Shown piece by piece: positions 8,921-18,477 of a stretch of DNA of 64,000 nt. Origin of the DNA: Microbacterium sp. Leaf320. Its GTDB lineage: Bacteria; Actinomycetota; Actinomycetes; Actinomycetales; Microbacteriaceae. Each line of letters opens with the position of its first letter. Within the stretch, counting starts at the first letter, position 1. The position numbers and the translations under genes are program-made. The notes beneath the pieces are model-generated. The model did no database searches. It was not told the DNA's origin and saw nothing but the letters and a program-made list of their open reading frames with translations. The stretch spans positions 186,001 to 250,000 of the forward strand of contig NZ_LMOD01000004.1 in NCBI RefSeq assembly GCF_001423485.1, given 5' to 3'.

Positions 8921-11446
8921 ATGAGCGTTCGCTCACACCACCGCTCGACGGGGCGCACTGCGCGTGTCGCGGTCGCGCCGCGCCGACGGGCGCTCGTTCG
9001 ACTGCTCGGCGTGCTCGCCGTCGCAGGTGTGCTCGTCGCCGGCGCAACTCTGGCCCCGAACTCCGGCCTCACCGCTGCGGCCACGGTTCCCGGCACGCCG
9101 GGCATCCCGCAGGCGGGGACGCCCGTCTACACGGAGAACTTCTCGAACCAGAACGCGTCCCTCCTGCCGATCAGCATCCTGAACTACACCGGTGGCGCAG
9201 CCGCAGCGAACTCCACCTACACGGCCGACCGGCAGTACACGCCGGCCGGAAACCAGTGCAACGGCTGGATCATGAGCGGCGCGACTCCGACAGCGCCGCT
9301 GACCGACCTCGGGTGCACCAACAACGTCTCCACGACTTGGCCCACCCTGCAGCAGATGGCTCGTGCGCTCGGCGTGGCACAGGGGCAGACGACCACTCAG
9401 GCCGCGACCAATCAGGTGCTGACGTCCTATACGAATGCGACGAACGGCACCATCGCCGCGGGCACGCAGTTCCGCACAGTGAACACGATCCCCGCGATCG
9501 GTGGTCACTACTACGCCGTCTCCGCCTTCTTCGCTGCGGTTAACTGTCCGGCGGCCGGCGGTGCGAACCAGCCCAAGGAGACGTTCAGTCTGATCGTCAA
9601 CGGCGCCCCGATCGTGCTGAGCACAGGACTCAACCCCTGCACCAACAACACGGTCTGGGAGACGCAGACCGCGAAGCTGCAGTCGGCGGCGTATCAGGTG
9701 CCCGTCGGGACGACGGCGAACCTCGGCCTCTCGCTGTACAACGCGACCGCCACCGGATCCGGCAACGATGTCGCCTTCGACCTGCCGCAGATCGTCGACG
9801 TCACTCCTCAGCTCGACAAGGCGTTCAGCCCGACGCTGATCCTCAACGGCACCGCGTCGAAGATGACGCTGACCGTCACCAACACCACCGACCTCATGGC
9901 CAAGAACGATTGGTTCATCACCGACGTGCTGCCGGCGAACCTGAAGATCGCCGCCGTGCCCAACGTCGGCGGCACCTGCGCCAGCACGGCGGGAGCGCCG
10001 TACGCAGTGACGGCGCCGGCCGGTGGTACGACGGTCGGCATCACCGGAGGCGACCTCGCGCTCGGACAGGCATCGTGCACGATCACGGTCGACGTGACCT
10101 CCACGGTCAACGGCACCTACATCAACGGCCCCGCCAACATCACCACGAACCTCAACCCGCCGGCCAACGCGTCGCTCGAGGTCATCCAGCCATCGATCGA
10201 CCTGGTCAAGAGCATCACCGCGGTGAACGGAGTCGCCGTGACCGGTGACACCGACCCGGACAAGGTCTTCACCAAGGTGGGTGACGTCATCACCTACTCC
10301 TTCGTGGCGACCAACACGACACCTAAGGCGCCGACCAACACGACGCTCAACACGAGCCTCAGCAATGTGCGCATCACCGAAGACACCTTCTCCGGTGCCG
10401 GTGACATGACGACGCTGTCGTGCGTTCCGCCCCAGGGGTCCACACTCGCCAGCGGCGCCACGATGACCTGCACGGCCACGTACGTGGTGCAGCAGGCCGA
10501 CCTCGACAACGCACCCCTGACGAACATCGCTCGCGCCACCGGAACGCCGACGGTCGGACCGAACGTCACCGACACCGATGACGAGATCATCCCCGCCGTC
10601 TGGACGCCGAAGATCGTGCTCGACAAGACGGCATCCGTCGTAGACGTCGATCAGGACGGCGTGACCGGGCTCGGCGATCACATCATGTACGCGTTCGACG
10701 TCACCAACACCGGAAACGTCACCGTGGCGAACATCACCGTGGTCGACGACCGGCTGACCCAGCGCAGCATCACCGTCACGTGCACGCCGTCGACGATCGC
10801 GCCGACTCAGATCGCGCACTGCGTCGCGAACGCTCCCTACGTCGTGACCCAGGCGGACGTGGACGCGAAGAAGGTCATCAACACGGCGTACTCGACGGGC
10901 ACGGACCCCGACGGCGGGCCGGTGCGCTCGAACGACGACAGCACCGAGACGCCCATCGAGCCGTTCCGGATCCCGCTCCAGATCGAGAAGGTCGGAGAGT
11001 CGGACGCCGACGCCTGGGTGCGCATGGACGGATCGTCGTTCGCAGTGCTCGAAGACGTCGCGGGTGAGCCGGGGGCGGCGCTGCCGTTCACGATCGGCGA
11101 CGTCGAGACCGGTCTGTTCCGGATCGACAGCATTCCTGCCGGCACGTACTGGCTGAGCGAGCTGACGGCGCCCGACGGGTTCAGCCTGCTCGCAGCCCCG
11201 GTGAAGTTCACCATCAACCCCGACCGCACCGTGAGCATCACGGCCGGGGGAGATGAGGCGGTCACGTCTGCCGGGCAGACGATCACGGTGCACGACGTGC
11301 CCGCGATGGAGCTTCCGACCACCGGAGGCACGGGCGCGCTGCCCTACATCCTCGCCGGCTCTCTGATCGTGCTCGGCGCAGGTGGATTCGCACTCTGGAT
11401 CCGTCGCCGCAGCGCACGCGCCGATACCGAAGACCCGCAGATCTGA
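8921..11446 (+). CDS. LPXTG-anchored surface adhesin or ancillary pilin with DUF11 and Cna-B domains
   Basis: A large secreted protein (841 aa). A basic N terminus and hydrophobic segment (RLLGVLAVAGVLVAGATLAP) form the signal peptide. The middle holds tandem DUF11-like beta domains, recognisable by ITYSFVATNT and IMYAFDVTNTGNVTVANITV. A C-terminal Cna-B/SpaA domain follows, with LQIEKVGE and the E-box YWLSELTAPDGF, able to form a Lys-Asn isopeptide bond. It ends with the sorting signal LPTTG (798-802), a membrane helix and RRRSAR. The open frame extends upstream to 8795, but that part is arginine-rich and lies in the structured leader; ATG 8921 puts the signal peptide near the start. It probably forms the tip or base of the pilus built with the next genes. 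Confidence 0.88.
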   Translation: MSVRSHHRSTGRTARVAVAPRRRALVRLLGVLAVAGVLVAGATLAPNSGLTAAATVPGTPGIPQAGTPVYTENFSNQNASLLPISILNYTGGAAAANSTYTADRQYTPAGNQCNGWIMSGATPTAPLTDLGCTNNVSTTWPTLQQMARALGVAQGQTTTQAATNQVLTSYTNATNGTIAAGTQFRTVNTIPAIGGHYYAVSAFFAAVNCPAAGGANQPKETFSLIVNGAPIVLSTGLNPCTNNTVWETQTAKLQSAAYQVPVGTTANLGLSLYNATATGSGNDVAFDLPQIVDVTPQLDKAFSPTLILNGTASKMTLTVTNTTDLMAKNDWFITDVLPANLKIAAVPNVGGTCASTAGAPYAVTAPAGGTTVGITGGDLALGQASCTITVDVTSTVNGTYINGPANITTNLNPPANASLEVIQPSIDLVKSITAVNGVAVTGDTDPDKVFTKVGDVITYSFVATNTTPKAPTNTTLNTSLSNVRITEDTFSGAGDMTTLSCVPPQGSTLASGATMTCTATYVVQQADLDNAPLTNIARATGTPTVGPNVTDTDDEIIPAVWTPKIVLDKTASVVDVDQDGVTGLGDHIMYAFDVTNTGNVTVANITVVDDRLTQRSITVTCTPSTIAPTQIAHCVANAPYVVTQADVDAKKVINTAYSTGTDPDGGPVRSNDDSTETPIEPFRIPLQIEKVGESDADAWVRMDGSSFAVLEDVAGEPGAALPFTIGDVETGLFRIDSIPAGTYWLSELTAPDGFSLLAAPVKFTINPDRTVSITAGGDEAVTSAGQTITVHDVPAMELPTTGGTGALPYILAGSLIVLGAGGFALWIRRRSARADTEDPQI

Positions 11447-11511
11447 TCTGCATCAGCTCACCACCATCCGAAGACCTCCAGGGCGACCTGGATCACCGAG
11501 AGAGAGACACA

Positions 11512-12993
11512 GTGAACACCGAGAACAACAGGCGCGGCTCCCGCGTCGCAGCGGGTCTGCTTGCCGCAGGCGTCGCCGCACTGACCCTCGCTGCACCGGC
11601 GAGCGCCGCGACGCCCAACCTCGTCGACCCTGACGCGACCGGCTCGCTGACGATCCACAAGTTCGAGGCACCCGAGACGCCGACGGGGCTCCCGAACGAC
11701 GGAACCGAGCAGAACGTCGCCCTGGCACCGCTGCCGGGCGTGGGCTTCACGGTCTACAAGGTCGACACGATCGACCTCACCAGCAACCAGGGCTGGATCG
11801 ACGCCAACGACCTCGCAGACCTCGCGCCCGACAGCGTCGCCGACATCACGGCCGCCGGCTACACCGCCAGCGCCGTCGGCGGACAGACGCTGACCGACGC
11901 CAATGGCGAGATCGCTCTCGCGAACCTCGACCTCGGTCTGTACTTCGTCGTCGAGACCGCACCGCTGAGCGGATCGACCGCCGTCGCACCGTTCCTCGTG
12001 ACCGTGCCGCTCACCGACCCCGCCGATGACAGCACCTGGCTGTACGACGTGCACGTCTACCCGAAGAACGCTCTCACCGAGGCCACGAAGACCGTGGAGG
12101 ACTCCGAGGACGTCAAGCTCGGCGATGAGATCGACTTCACGATCACGACCGACATCCCGAACGTCGCCGTCATCGACGGCTACAAGGTCGTCGACACGCT
12201 CGACGCCAAGCTCGACTACGTCGGCGCCGCTGTGACGCTCCTCGACGGCACCGCTCTCGCCGCGACCGACTACACGGTCGTCCTGGACGCCACCACCAAC
12301 ACGGTCACGGTGGAGTTCACCGCATCCGGCCTCGCAGTGCTCGCCGCACACCCGGCCACGCAGGTGCAGGTCGTTCTCACGGCTACGGTCAACACGGTCG
12401 GCGAGATCGCCAACACCGCTGTGCTCTACCCGAACCTCGGTTCGTACACTGTCGCTCCGGGCGAGCCCGGCGGCCCCACCGTCACCCCTGAGGTCGTCAC
12501 CAAGTGGGGCGACATCACGGTCGAGAAGACCGACAAGGCCGGCGCACCGCTCACCGGCGCCGTGTTCTCGGTGTACCCGACTCAGCAGGACGCGATCGAC
12601 GGCACCAACGCCATCGCGCTCGACGGAGCGACAGAGTTCGCCGTGGCCGCCGACGGCACCGTGACCATCTCGGGTCTGCGCTACTCCGACTGGGCCGACA
12701 ACGCCGCTGTCGCTGCAGGCGAAGACGGCTACCAGACGTACTGGCTCGCTGAGATGGTCGCACCCGACGGATACGAGCTGCTCGCCGCACCGATCGAGTT
12801 CACCGTGACCGAGGCCACCTCGGCCGTGGGCATCGACCTCGAGGTCGTCAACGTCCCGTCGAACGCCGGGTTCAAGCTGCCGCTGACCGGTGGCGCCGGA
12901 ACCACCCTGTTCCTGGCCGGCGGCGTCCTGCTGCTCGGTGGAGCAGTGCTCCTCGCCATCCGCAGCCGCCGCAAGGCCGGTATCGAGGCGTAA
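11512..12993 (+). CDS. SpaH/EbpB-type major pilin (LPLTG)
   Basis: A 493-aa fimbrial isopeptide-forming pilin. Residues 1-33 are a signal peptide ending ASA. The pilin motif WLYDVHVYPK (176-185) provides K185, the lysine joined by a class C sortase to the Thr of the next subunit's sorting signal. The following domains have TVEDSEDVKLGDEIDFTIT, and the C-terminal Cna-B domain has the E-box YWLAEMVAPDGYELL. LPLTG (456-460), a helix and RSRRK end the protein. GTG start at 11512 after GAGAGAGA, 65 bp below the adhesin; a small TCCAGG/CCTGGA hairpin lies between. With srtC downstream it should make a covalent surface pilus for adhesion. Confidence 0.93.
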   Translation: MNTENNRRGSRVAAGLLAAGVAALTLAAPASAATPNLVDPDATGSLTIHKFEAPETPTGLPNDGTEQNVALAPLPGVGFTVYKVDTIDLTSNQGWIDANDLADLAPDSVADITAAGYTASAVGGQTLTDANGEIALANLDLGLYFVVETAPLSGSTAVAPFLVTVPLTDPADDSTWLYDVHVYPKNALTEATKTVEDSEDVKLGDEIDFTITTDIPNVAVIDGYKVVDTLDAKLDYVGAAVTLLDGTALAATDYTVVLDATTNTVTVEFTASGLAVLAAHPATQVQVVLTATVNTVGEIANTAVLYPNLGSYTVAPGEPGGPTVTPEVVTKWGDITVEKTDKAGAPLTGAVFSVYPTQQDAIDGTNAIALDGATEFAVAADGTVTISGLRYSDWADNAAVAAGEDGYQTYWLAEMVAPDGYELLAAPIEFTVTEATSAVGIDLEVVNVPSNAGFKLPLTGGAGTTLFLAGGVLLLGGAVLLAIRSRRKAGIEA

Positions 12994-13003
12994 CACGAAG
13001 ACC

Positions 13004-13046
13004 GGCCGTGCGGGGGAGGTGTTGAGGTCCCTTCCCCCGCACGGCC
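13004..13046 (+). terminator. Strong hairpin between pilin and sortase genes
   Basis: GGCCGTGCGGGGGA (13004-13017) pairs perfectly with TCCCCCGCACGGCC (13033-13046). It lies 10 nt after the pilin stop and 60 nt before srtC, so it may let only part of transcription through, giving much pilin and little sortase. Confidence 0.7.
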
Positions 13047-13106
13047 CATTCGCCTTCACTCCGTCTCCCTTCAGATCCTGACCGACACCCACTCAGAGAG
13101 ATCCGC

Positions 13107-14099
13107 ATGACGCTCATCGACGCATCCGCTCCGGATGCCCGCACGACACCGACCACGCGGGTCGCCGCGCGGCGTGCGCGCTGGGGATGGAGCCAGACGA
13201 TCGTCATGCTCATCGCGACCGTCGGGATCGTGGTGCTGGTGTACCCGACTGCCGCGTCCTGGTTCTCGGCGTGGAGCCACGACACCGAGGTCGACGGATA
13301 CGTCCAGTCGATCGAACAGATTCCCGACGACGCGATCACCGACATGCTCGCGGATGCCGAGGCCTACAACGGGAACCTGCCGAGCGGGCCGTTGCGTGAT
13401 CCGTACGCGCTCGGAGCCGACGGGCAGCAGACGGCCATCGGCGACGGTGCCGCCGCGTACTTCGACACCCTGAGCCCCGAAGGCACCGACGCGATGGCGC
13501 GCGTGAGCATCCCGAAGATCGATGTCGATCTGCCGATCTTCCACGGCACGAGCGAAGAGACGCTCTCACGCGGCGTGGGCCACCTCTACGGCTCGTCACT
13601 CCCCGTCGGGGGCGCAGGGACGCACTCGGTGCTCACCGGCCACAACGGCTTCGTTCAGGCGACGCTCTTCGACGACATCGACGAACTGGTCGAGGGCGAC
13701 GTCATCGTCGTCACCACCCTGGGAGAAGACCTCTACTACGAGGTCGATCAGACCACGACGGTGCTGCCCGACGACACCGAGGCGTTGCGCCAGGTGCCGG
13801 GCAAGGACTACATCACCCTCGTGACGTGCACGCCGACCGGCGTCAACACGCATCGCCTTCTGGTGCGGGCCGAGCGCATCGACGCACCGTCCGACGATAC
13901 GTCCATCATCACGATCGACGATGCGACGGGCCCCGCGGGCCTGCCGTGGTGGGCGCTGCTCGTCGTCGCTGTTCCGGTGCTCACGTTCATCGTCGTCAAA
14001 CCACGGCGATCTCGCGACCGCCGCCGCCGTTCACCGCGCTCCCGCGATCGCGGAGGCTCTCGGCGGAGAACCCACGTCGAGCGGACGCCCCCGTCATGA
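13107..14099 (+). CDS. srtC: Class C (pilin-polymerising) sortase
   Basis: A 330-aa membrane transpeptidase that cleaves the LPXTG of pilins and links it to the pilin-motif lysine of another subunit. N-terminal helix VMLIATVGIVVLVYPTAASW, a long lid region (residues about 50-120, including the acidic-aromatic stretch near DPYALG), catalytic H179 in TGHNG, C241 in TLVTCTP and R250 in NTHRLLV. A second C-terminal helix (PWWALLVVAVPVLTFIVV) followed by a basic tail is the class C hallmark. Its stop overlaps the next start (ATGA). RBS AGAGAG precedes ATG 13107. Confidence 0.95.
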   Translation: MTLIDASAPDARTTPTTRVAARRARWGWSQTIVMLIATVGIVVLVYPTAASWFSAWSHDTEVDGYVQSIEQIPDDAITDMLADAEAYNGNLPSGPLRDPYALGADGQQTAIGDGAAAYFDTLSPEGTDAMARVSIPKIDVDLPIFHGTSEETLSRGVGHLYGSSLPVGGAGTHSVLTGHNGFVQATLFDDIDELVEGDVIVVTTLGEDLYYEVDQTTTVLPDDTEALRQVPGKDYITLVTCTPTGVNTHRLLVRAERIDAPSDDTSIITIDDATGPAGLPWWALLVVAVPVLTFIVVKPRRSRDRRRRSPRSRDRGGSRRRTHVERTPPS

Positions 14100-14707
14100 C
14101 GGCCGGGATCGAAGACCTCCGCGCCGATGACGGCATCCGGCCCGATGCAGGCTCCGAGCGGTACCCCGCGACCCGACGCCGACGCCGACGCCGACGTCGG
14201 GTGGGGCTGCTGGGCTGCAGCATCGTGCTGGTCGGGCTCGGCGTGGCCTTCCTCGCCGCGTCGACGTTCGCCCCTGAGATGGTCGACAGGGTGACCGGCG
14301 ACGTCAAGGTCGCCGTGCAGAAGCAGTTGCACCAGATCGTCGCGCCCGATGAGCTGCCGGTGATCAGACTCGGGGCCGAAGGCGGCATGGTCGAGCTCGA
14401 CCACTGCGACGGCACGTTCACCGAGATGGTCAGCTATCGCGTCGACGCGGTCCTGCCCCTGTTCGCTGCTCACAACAACTGCGGAGGCGATGTCATCCTG
14501 GGCTGGGAAATCGGTCAACGGGTCACGGTGGCGGGCTCCGACGTCATCTATGAGGTCATCGAAGAGCGACACACGCCGAAGTGGTCGAACGTCGAAGAGC
14601 TCGTCGGCATGTCCGGCGAATTCATGGTGCAGACCTGCTTCTACGGCGAGAACAAGATGCGCTTCCTCGCGCTCGCGCCGGTGGAATCCCCGCAGAACGC
14701 CGGTTGA
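14096..14707 (+). CDS. Divergent sortase-like membrane protein
   Basis: A 203-aa protein coupled to srtC by an ATGA overlap. After an arginine-rich start (nine Arg before VGLLG) comes a membrane anchor (GCSIVLVGLGVAFLAASTFA) and an outer domain. The outer domain keeps sortase-like spacing: H126 in AAHNNCGGD, C181 in MVQTCFYGE and R189 in NKMRFLAL, with C-to-R distance 8 (9 in the neighbouring SrtC). The usual TLxTC is replaced by MVQTC, and extra cysteines (C128, and one in DHCDG) could form a disulfide. Probably a housekeeping-type or accessory sortase for anchoring the pilus; a non-catalytic fold relative is possible. Confidence 0.6.
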   Translation: MTAGIEDLRADDGIRPDAGSERYPATRRRRRRRRRVGLLGCSIVLVGLGVAFLAASTFAPEMVDRVTGDVKVAVQKQLHQIVAPDELPVIRLGAEGGMVELDHCDGTFTEMVSYRVDAVLPLFAAHNNCGGDVILGWEIGQRVTVAGSDVIYEVIEERHTPKWSNVEELVGMSGEFMVQTCFYGENKMRFLALAPVESPQNAG

Positions 14708-14879
14708 TGCCCTCCCTGAGCGTCGATTCCGAGGGCGTCCGTCACGATTCGCCGCCGTCAGGGTCTTGTAAGTATGGCCATCGGCCTCGCGTCGGACTCC
14801 CGCCCGGCGCACCGCTTCGCGAGAATCGACGCCTCCCCGGCCGACTCACGCACTGCGGAATCGACCCTTACGAGAGTCG

Positions 14880-14912
14880 GAGGGACGAGGCACCCCCAAC
14901 GTCTCGTCCCTC
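14880..14912 (+). promoter_or_regulatory. 10-bp inverted repeat just upstream of the first membrane sigma factor
   Basis: GAGGGACGAG (14880-14889) and CTCGTCCCTC (14903-14912) are perfect inverted copies around 13 nt, ending 21 nt before the ATG at 14934. It could be an RNA hairpin limiting read-through from the pilus operon or a protein-binding site. The remaining 14708-14933 region shows no gene. Confidence 0.4.
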
Positions 14913-14933
14913 ATCCGCCACATTCGGAGCAGC

Positions 14934-16877
14934 ATGAATCCCCCCACGCCTCTCGACAGCGACGACGACGCGCTCATCGAGCCCTCAGACGACCAGATCA
15001 TCGATGCGGTCCGTGGCGGCGACATCGGGGACTTCGCACTGCTGTGGCGGCGTCACGTCGACGCCGCTCGTCGGGCCGCGCGTGCGATCTCACCGTCGGC
15101 CGACCCTGACGATCTCGTGAGCGAGGCTTTCGCGTCGATCCTCCGCGTGACCAAGGCCGGAGGGGGCCCGAGCGACGCCTTCCGTCCGTATCTCCTCGCC
15201 ACTCTTCGCAACACCGCCGCCCGATGGTCCCGCGGATCGGGGGTGCTGTCGATCGAGGTGATCTCCGAGCTGGAGCTGATGTCGGACACCGATGACCCCA
15301 TCGAGCGGATGTCAGAGCGCTCGAGCGTGGCCGAGGTCTTCGGAAAGCTGTCTGCGAGACACCGGACGCTGTTGTGGTACCTCGAAGTCGAGGGCATGAA
15401 GCCGCGAGAGCTCGCCCCACTCATGGGGATCACCCCGAATGCTGTGTCTGCGCTCGCGCTGCGCGCACGGGACAGCTTCCGCCGGGCCTGGCTGCAGACG
15501 CACATCCACGATCCGTCGCGGTCCGAGGACTGCCGCTGGTTCTGTGAACGCATCGTGGCGCAGCGTGAGCGCCCGGTGCGGGGCGATGATGCCGCACGCT
15601 TCCGAGCTCACATGCGCAGCTGCCGGGGATGCCAGCTCGTCGCGGCCGAGATCGACACGGTGTCGCAGAGACTGAGGTCGATCCTCCCGGCAGCTCTGCT
15701 CGGCGGTGTGGCGGCCGGCCTCTACGCAGGTCCCGACGCGGCGGCGACGGCCGCTGACACGGTGACGGATCACGCGAGCGACGTCCGGTCGTGGTTCGAG
15801 CACGCGGGGTCAGGTCCTGCGGAGACCGCAACAGCCGGCGCGGCCCCTGCGGTCATGGCCACGCGAGTCGGCATCGCCGCGCACGCGACCTCGCCCGCCT
15901 CCTTCCCGATGAGCGGGCTCGCCGCCCTGGCAGCCACGACCGTCGCTGTTCTCGGAGCAGTGGTGTTCGGCGGGAGCGTACTGAGTCTTCCCCACGCGGG
16001 TGATGAGGACGCCGCCTCGTCGAGCATCGAGGCCTCCGATCCGCGAGGAGAGCTTCCGCTGGCGCAGGCCGCCGAGGAAGCACCGCGCGCGGAGGATCCC
16101 GCAGGGCCTGCAAGGCGCCCGAGCCCCGGTTCTCAGCGCCTGCTGACCATCGAGGCTCAGCCCGACGCGGTGGAGGTGGAGGTGGACGGCACGTCAGCCC
16201 GGACCGGAGCGCCGTCTTCGCCGTCAGCGACGCCGAGCACGACGCCGAACCCGAATCCGACGCCCCCGCAGCCTCAGCCGACATCGTCACCGAGGGCGCC
16301 GGTGGGTCCGCCCGCGGTCGATTCGCTGATCGAGGAATCCCACGACTTCCGCATCACGAGGTCGATCTCCCAGCATTCCCTGATGCCGGGGTATATCGAG
16401 GGCGCAGGCTCGCCGGGGGCGATCGTGAGCGTGGTCGACGAGGCAGGTGCAGTCCTCGACGCCGTGTCGGTCGAGGACGACGGCACCTTCGCGCTCGACG
16501 TCTCCGGCGATCGGCTGCGCCAGGGGATCACCCTGAGCATGCGGCATGAGGACGCCCGCACCGGTGCCACAGGCTGGGCAGAGCCGATCGGACCGCTGTT
16601 CTTCCTGGTGCCGGAGATCCAGACCGGCGACGATGACCAGTGTCGCGTGCCGTCCGCCCTCGAGCGTGACTGCGTGCGCCTGCGTGCGGAGCCCGGGACC
16701 TGGATCGAGCTGCTCGACGAGCAGGGACGCTCGCAGATCGTGCGGATGCCCCAGGGCGTCGACGAGCTGGTTCTGTTCGACGTCGGGGCCGGCGCACCGG
16801 TCGTCGCGGCCCGCTACATCGATCCGACGACCGGGCGGTCTGGAGTGTCGGTCGCGGTTTCTCGAGGTGTCGAATGA
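14934..16877 (+). CDS. One-piece membrane ECF sigma factor with zinc-finger-like and outer Ig-like domains
   Basis: A 647-aa chimera. Residues about 20-100 are sigma region 2 (PDDLVSEAFASILRVTKAGG) and about 135-190 region 4 (RTLLWYLEVEGMKPRELAPL, then MGITPNAVSALALRARDSF). Residues about 196-240 carry HMRSCRGC, the HxxxCxxC of zinc-finger anti-sigma factors. One membrane helix (GLAALAATTVAVLGAVVFGG, about 325-347) is followed by a Pro/Ser-rich linker and an Ig-like beta domain (from about 465: IEGAGSPGAIVSVVDEAGAV). A sigma factor, its inhibitor-like segment and an outside sensor are thus one polypeptide; release would need proteolysis or a conformational switch. RBS GGAG before ATG 14934. 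It lies just downstream of the pilus operon and is a paralogue of the protein at 18891. Confidence 0.88.
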   Translation: MNPPTPLDSDDDALIEPSDDQIIDAVRGGDIGDFALLWRRHVDAARRAARAISPSADPDDLVSEAFASILRVTKAGGGPSDAFRPYLLATLRNTAARWSRGSGVLSIEVISELELMSDTDDPIERMSERSSVAEVFGKLSARHRTLLWYLEVEGMKPRELAPLMGITPNAVSALALRARDSFRRAWLQTHIHDPSRSEDCRWFCERIVAQRERPVRGDDAARFRAHMRSCRGCQLVAAEIDTVSQRLRSILPAALLGGVAAGLYAGPDAAATAADTVTDHASDVRSWFEHAGSGPAETATAGAAPAVMATRVGIAAHATSPASFPMSGLAALAATTVAVLGAVVFGGSVLSLPHAGDEDAASSSIEASDPRGELPLAQAAEEAPRAEDPAGPARRPSPGSQRLLTIEAQPDAVEVEVDGTSARTGAPSSPSATPSTTPNPNPTPPQPQPTSSPRAPVGPPAVDSLIEESHDFRITRSISQHSLMPGYIEGAGSPGAIVSVVDEAGAVLDAVSVEDDGTFALDVSGDRLRQGITLSMRHEDARTGATGWAEPIGPLFFLVPEIQTGDDDQCRVPSALERDCVRLRAEPGTWIELLDEQGRSQIVRMPQGVDELVLFDVGAGAPVVAARYIDPTTGRSGVSVAVSRGVE

Positions 16878-16881
16878 GTGG

Positions 16882-18477
16882 TCAGCGCGAAGAGCGGGAG
16901 GCGACCGACAGGCGCAGCCACAGCCACAGCCGTGTGTCCGGCGAGTCGAGATCGATGCCCAGGTCGTTGCGCACGACATCCAGGCGATACCGCACGGTGT
17001 TCTGGTGAACGTGCAGCGCGGCGGCGGTCTCTCGCACGCTCCCGAGGTGGTCGAGGTAGATGCGCATGGTTCTCGACAGATCCGTGCCCTGCGCAGCATC
17101 GTGCTCGGCCAGGATGCTCGCGGAGTCGCCGACGGCGGCATCGAGGCCTTCGATCAGGTCAGTCACCTGCAGGATCGCGAGCCGATCGCGCATCTCGTCG
17201 AACGTCGCGATACGGGTCTGGCGGTGATGGTCGTCAGCGACGGGAGTGCTCATCAGCACTCCGGCTGTCGCACCGGCCTCGCGATGCGAGCGGGCGATCC
17301 CGTTCACGTCGTACGCGCGAGTGCCGATGCCGGCGATCAGCGCGGTGTCGGTTCGGATGACAGCCTGCGCGAACGTGTGTGCGCGCGCAGCGATCGAGCC
17401 GGGGATCAGCGTCACGACCTGCGTGCCGATCACCGCGCTGTGGGATCCGGGGAACGCGGCGCTCGACACGGTGATCGCCAGATGCAGCAGGCGATGCAGG
17501 CCCCGCATCGCCTCGACCTGGTCGAAGGTGTCGACACGGAAGCACACGATCGTGCACCCGGCCTCCGGGCGGATCAGCAGCTGCGACGCCGCGCTGCGGG
17601 CGTGCCGTTCATCCTCGAGCAGAGTGCGGAGCAGGCCGGAGTTGCGCTGGTCCCGATCCGCCGCGTCCTCCCGTGCCCGCAGCAGGTGCTGGGCGGCTAT
17701 CGGTTCCATCTCCTCGAGAAGGGTCTTGGTGCGCGGGGCGAGCGCGGGGTCGATCTGGATCACCCAGATCGACCCGAGGAGCTCACCGGACGCCCGCACC
17801 GCGATGCCGACCCGACCGAACTGGTCGGTCTCGGACGGGAAGTGCCTGGCATCGGGAGCGCGGAGCAGCGACTGGTAGTCCAGGTCGGACGAGATGGGGA
17901 TCTCCTCCTGCAGCAGGAGCGTCGTGCGGCGCCGGATGTCGTCGATGGGCTGCTCGCTGTGGGTCGAGTACCCCACGACCTGACCGGTGGAATCGACGAC
18001 GCTGACCGCGCCCTCCGACAGCGTTGCGAGCGCATTCGCGAGGCCGAAGAGGTCACCGAGGCGCACCCCCGTCACATCACCGACGGAGTGCGGGCTGAGA
18101 AGCGACCGCAGGACGTTGGCCAGTTGCGCCCAATCGCCCTCGACGTGGTGGATCAACGGAAGCGCTCTGGTCCATTCGGGGGTATCGCTCGACATGTCGA
18201 CCGGCTGCGCGCGGCGGACGACCAGTGCCGCTGCGCCGGCCGCGGCCAACTGCGTGGCGAGTGCGGGCAGGTCGTCTTCAGCGACGCCTGCGGCGAGCAC
18301 GACCCGTTCGCGATATTCCGCCGCGTCGATCGCGGGGTCGAAGAAGTCCACTCCTCTGTAGACCGTCGCCTCCGCACGCGAGTCGGATGTGCGAGTCGAG
18401 AGCGATCGGTCCGCGATGAGGAGCGCCTCATGCAGCGTCGGAGCCCCGGAATCGCTCGAGTGCGGGAGTACATACAT
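16882..18477 (-). CDS. PucR-family transcriptional regulator
   Basis: A 531-aa regulator. The N-terminal half (residues about 10-270) looks like a sensory region with a GAF-like segment (AVSVVDSTGQVVGYSTHSEQ), the centre a CdaR/GGDEF-like domain, and the last about 60 residues the PucR helix-turn-helix (YLDHLGSVRETAAALHVHQN, then TVRYRLDVVRNDLGIDL). PucR proteins commonly control purine, amino-acid or polyol catabolism. Its stop is 4 nt from the convergent sigma-factor stop at 16877, and its start faces the second sigma-factor unit across 189 bp. Role here unknown; a shared regulon with the flanking sigma factors is only inferred from order. Confidence 0.85.
   Translation of the reverse strand: MYVLPHSSDSGAPTLHEALLIADRSLSTRTSDSRAEATVYRGVDFFDPAIDAAEYRERVVLAAGVAEDDLPALATQLAAAGAAALVVRRAQPVDMSSDTPEWTRALPLIHHVEGDWAQLANVLRSLLSPHSVGDVTGVRLGDLFGLANALATLSEGAVSVVDSTGQVVGYSTHSEQPIDDIRRRTTLLLQEEIPISSDLDYQSLLRAPDARHFPSETDQFGRVGIAVRASGELLGSIWVIQIDPALAPRTKTLLEEMEPIAAQHLLRAREDAADRDQRNSGLLRTLLEDERHARSAASQLLIRPEAGCTIVCFRVDTFDQVEAMRGLHRLLHLAITVSSAAFPGSHSAVIGTQVVTLIPGSIAARAHTFAQAVIRTDTALIAGIGTRAYDVNGIARSHREAGATAGVLMSTPVADDHHRQTRIATFDEMRDRLAILQVTDLIEGLDAAVGDSASILAEHDAAQGTDLSRTMRIYLDHLGSVRETAAALHVHQNTVRYRLDVVRNDLGIDLDSPDTRLWLWLRLSVASRSSR

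Noticed and set aside
8933..11293. 786-codon open frame on the minus strand opposite the adhesin gene
   Set aside because: Its codons mirror the plus-strand gene, the product is Arg/Asp-rich with no family, and the plus strand has signal peptide, Cna-B and LPTTG motifs. Similar antisense frames opposite xylA, the pilin, PucR, copA and sdaA were left out for the same reason.
14174..14197. CGACGC hexanucleotide repeat as a phase-variation switch in the sortase-like gene
   Set aside because: A six-base unit does not shift the reading frame; it only changes the number of arginines. The similar run at 60811-60836 is between convergent genes.
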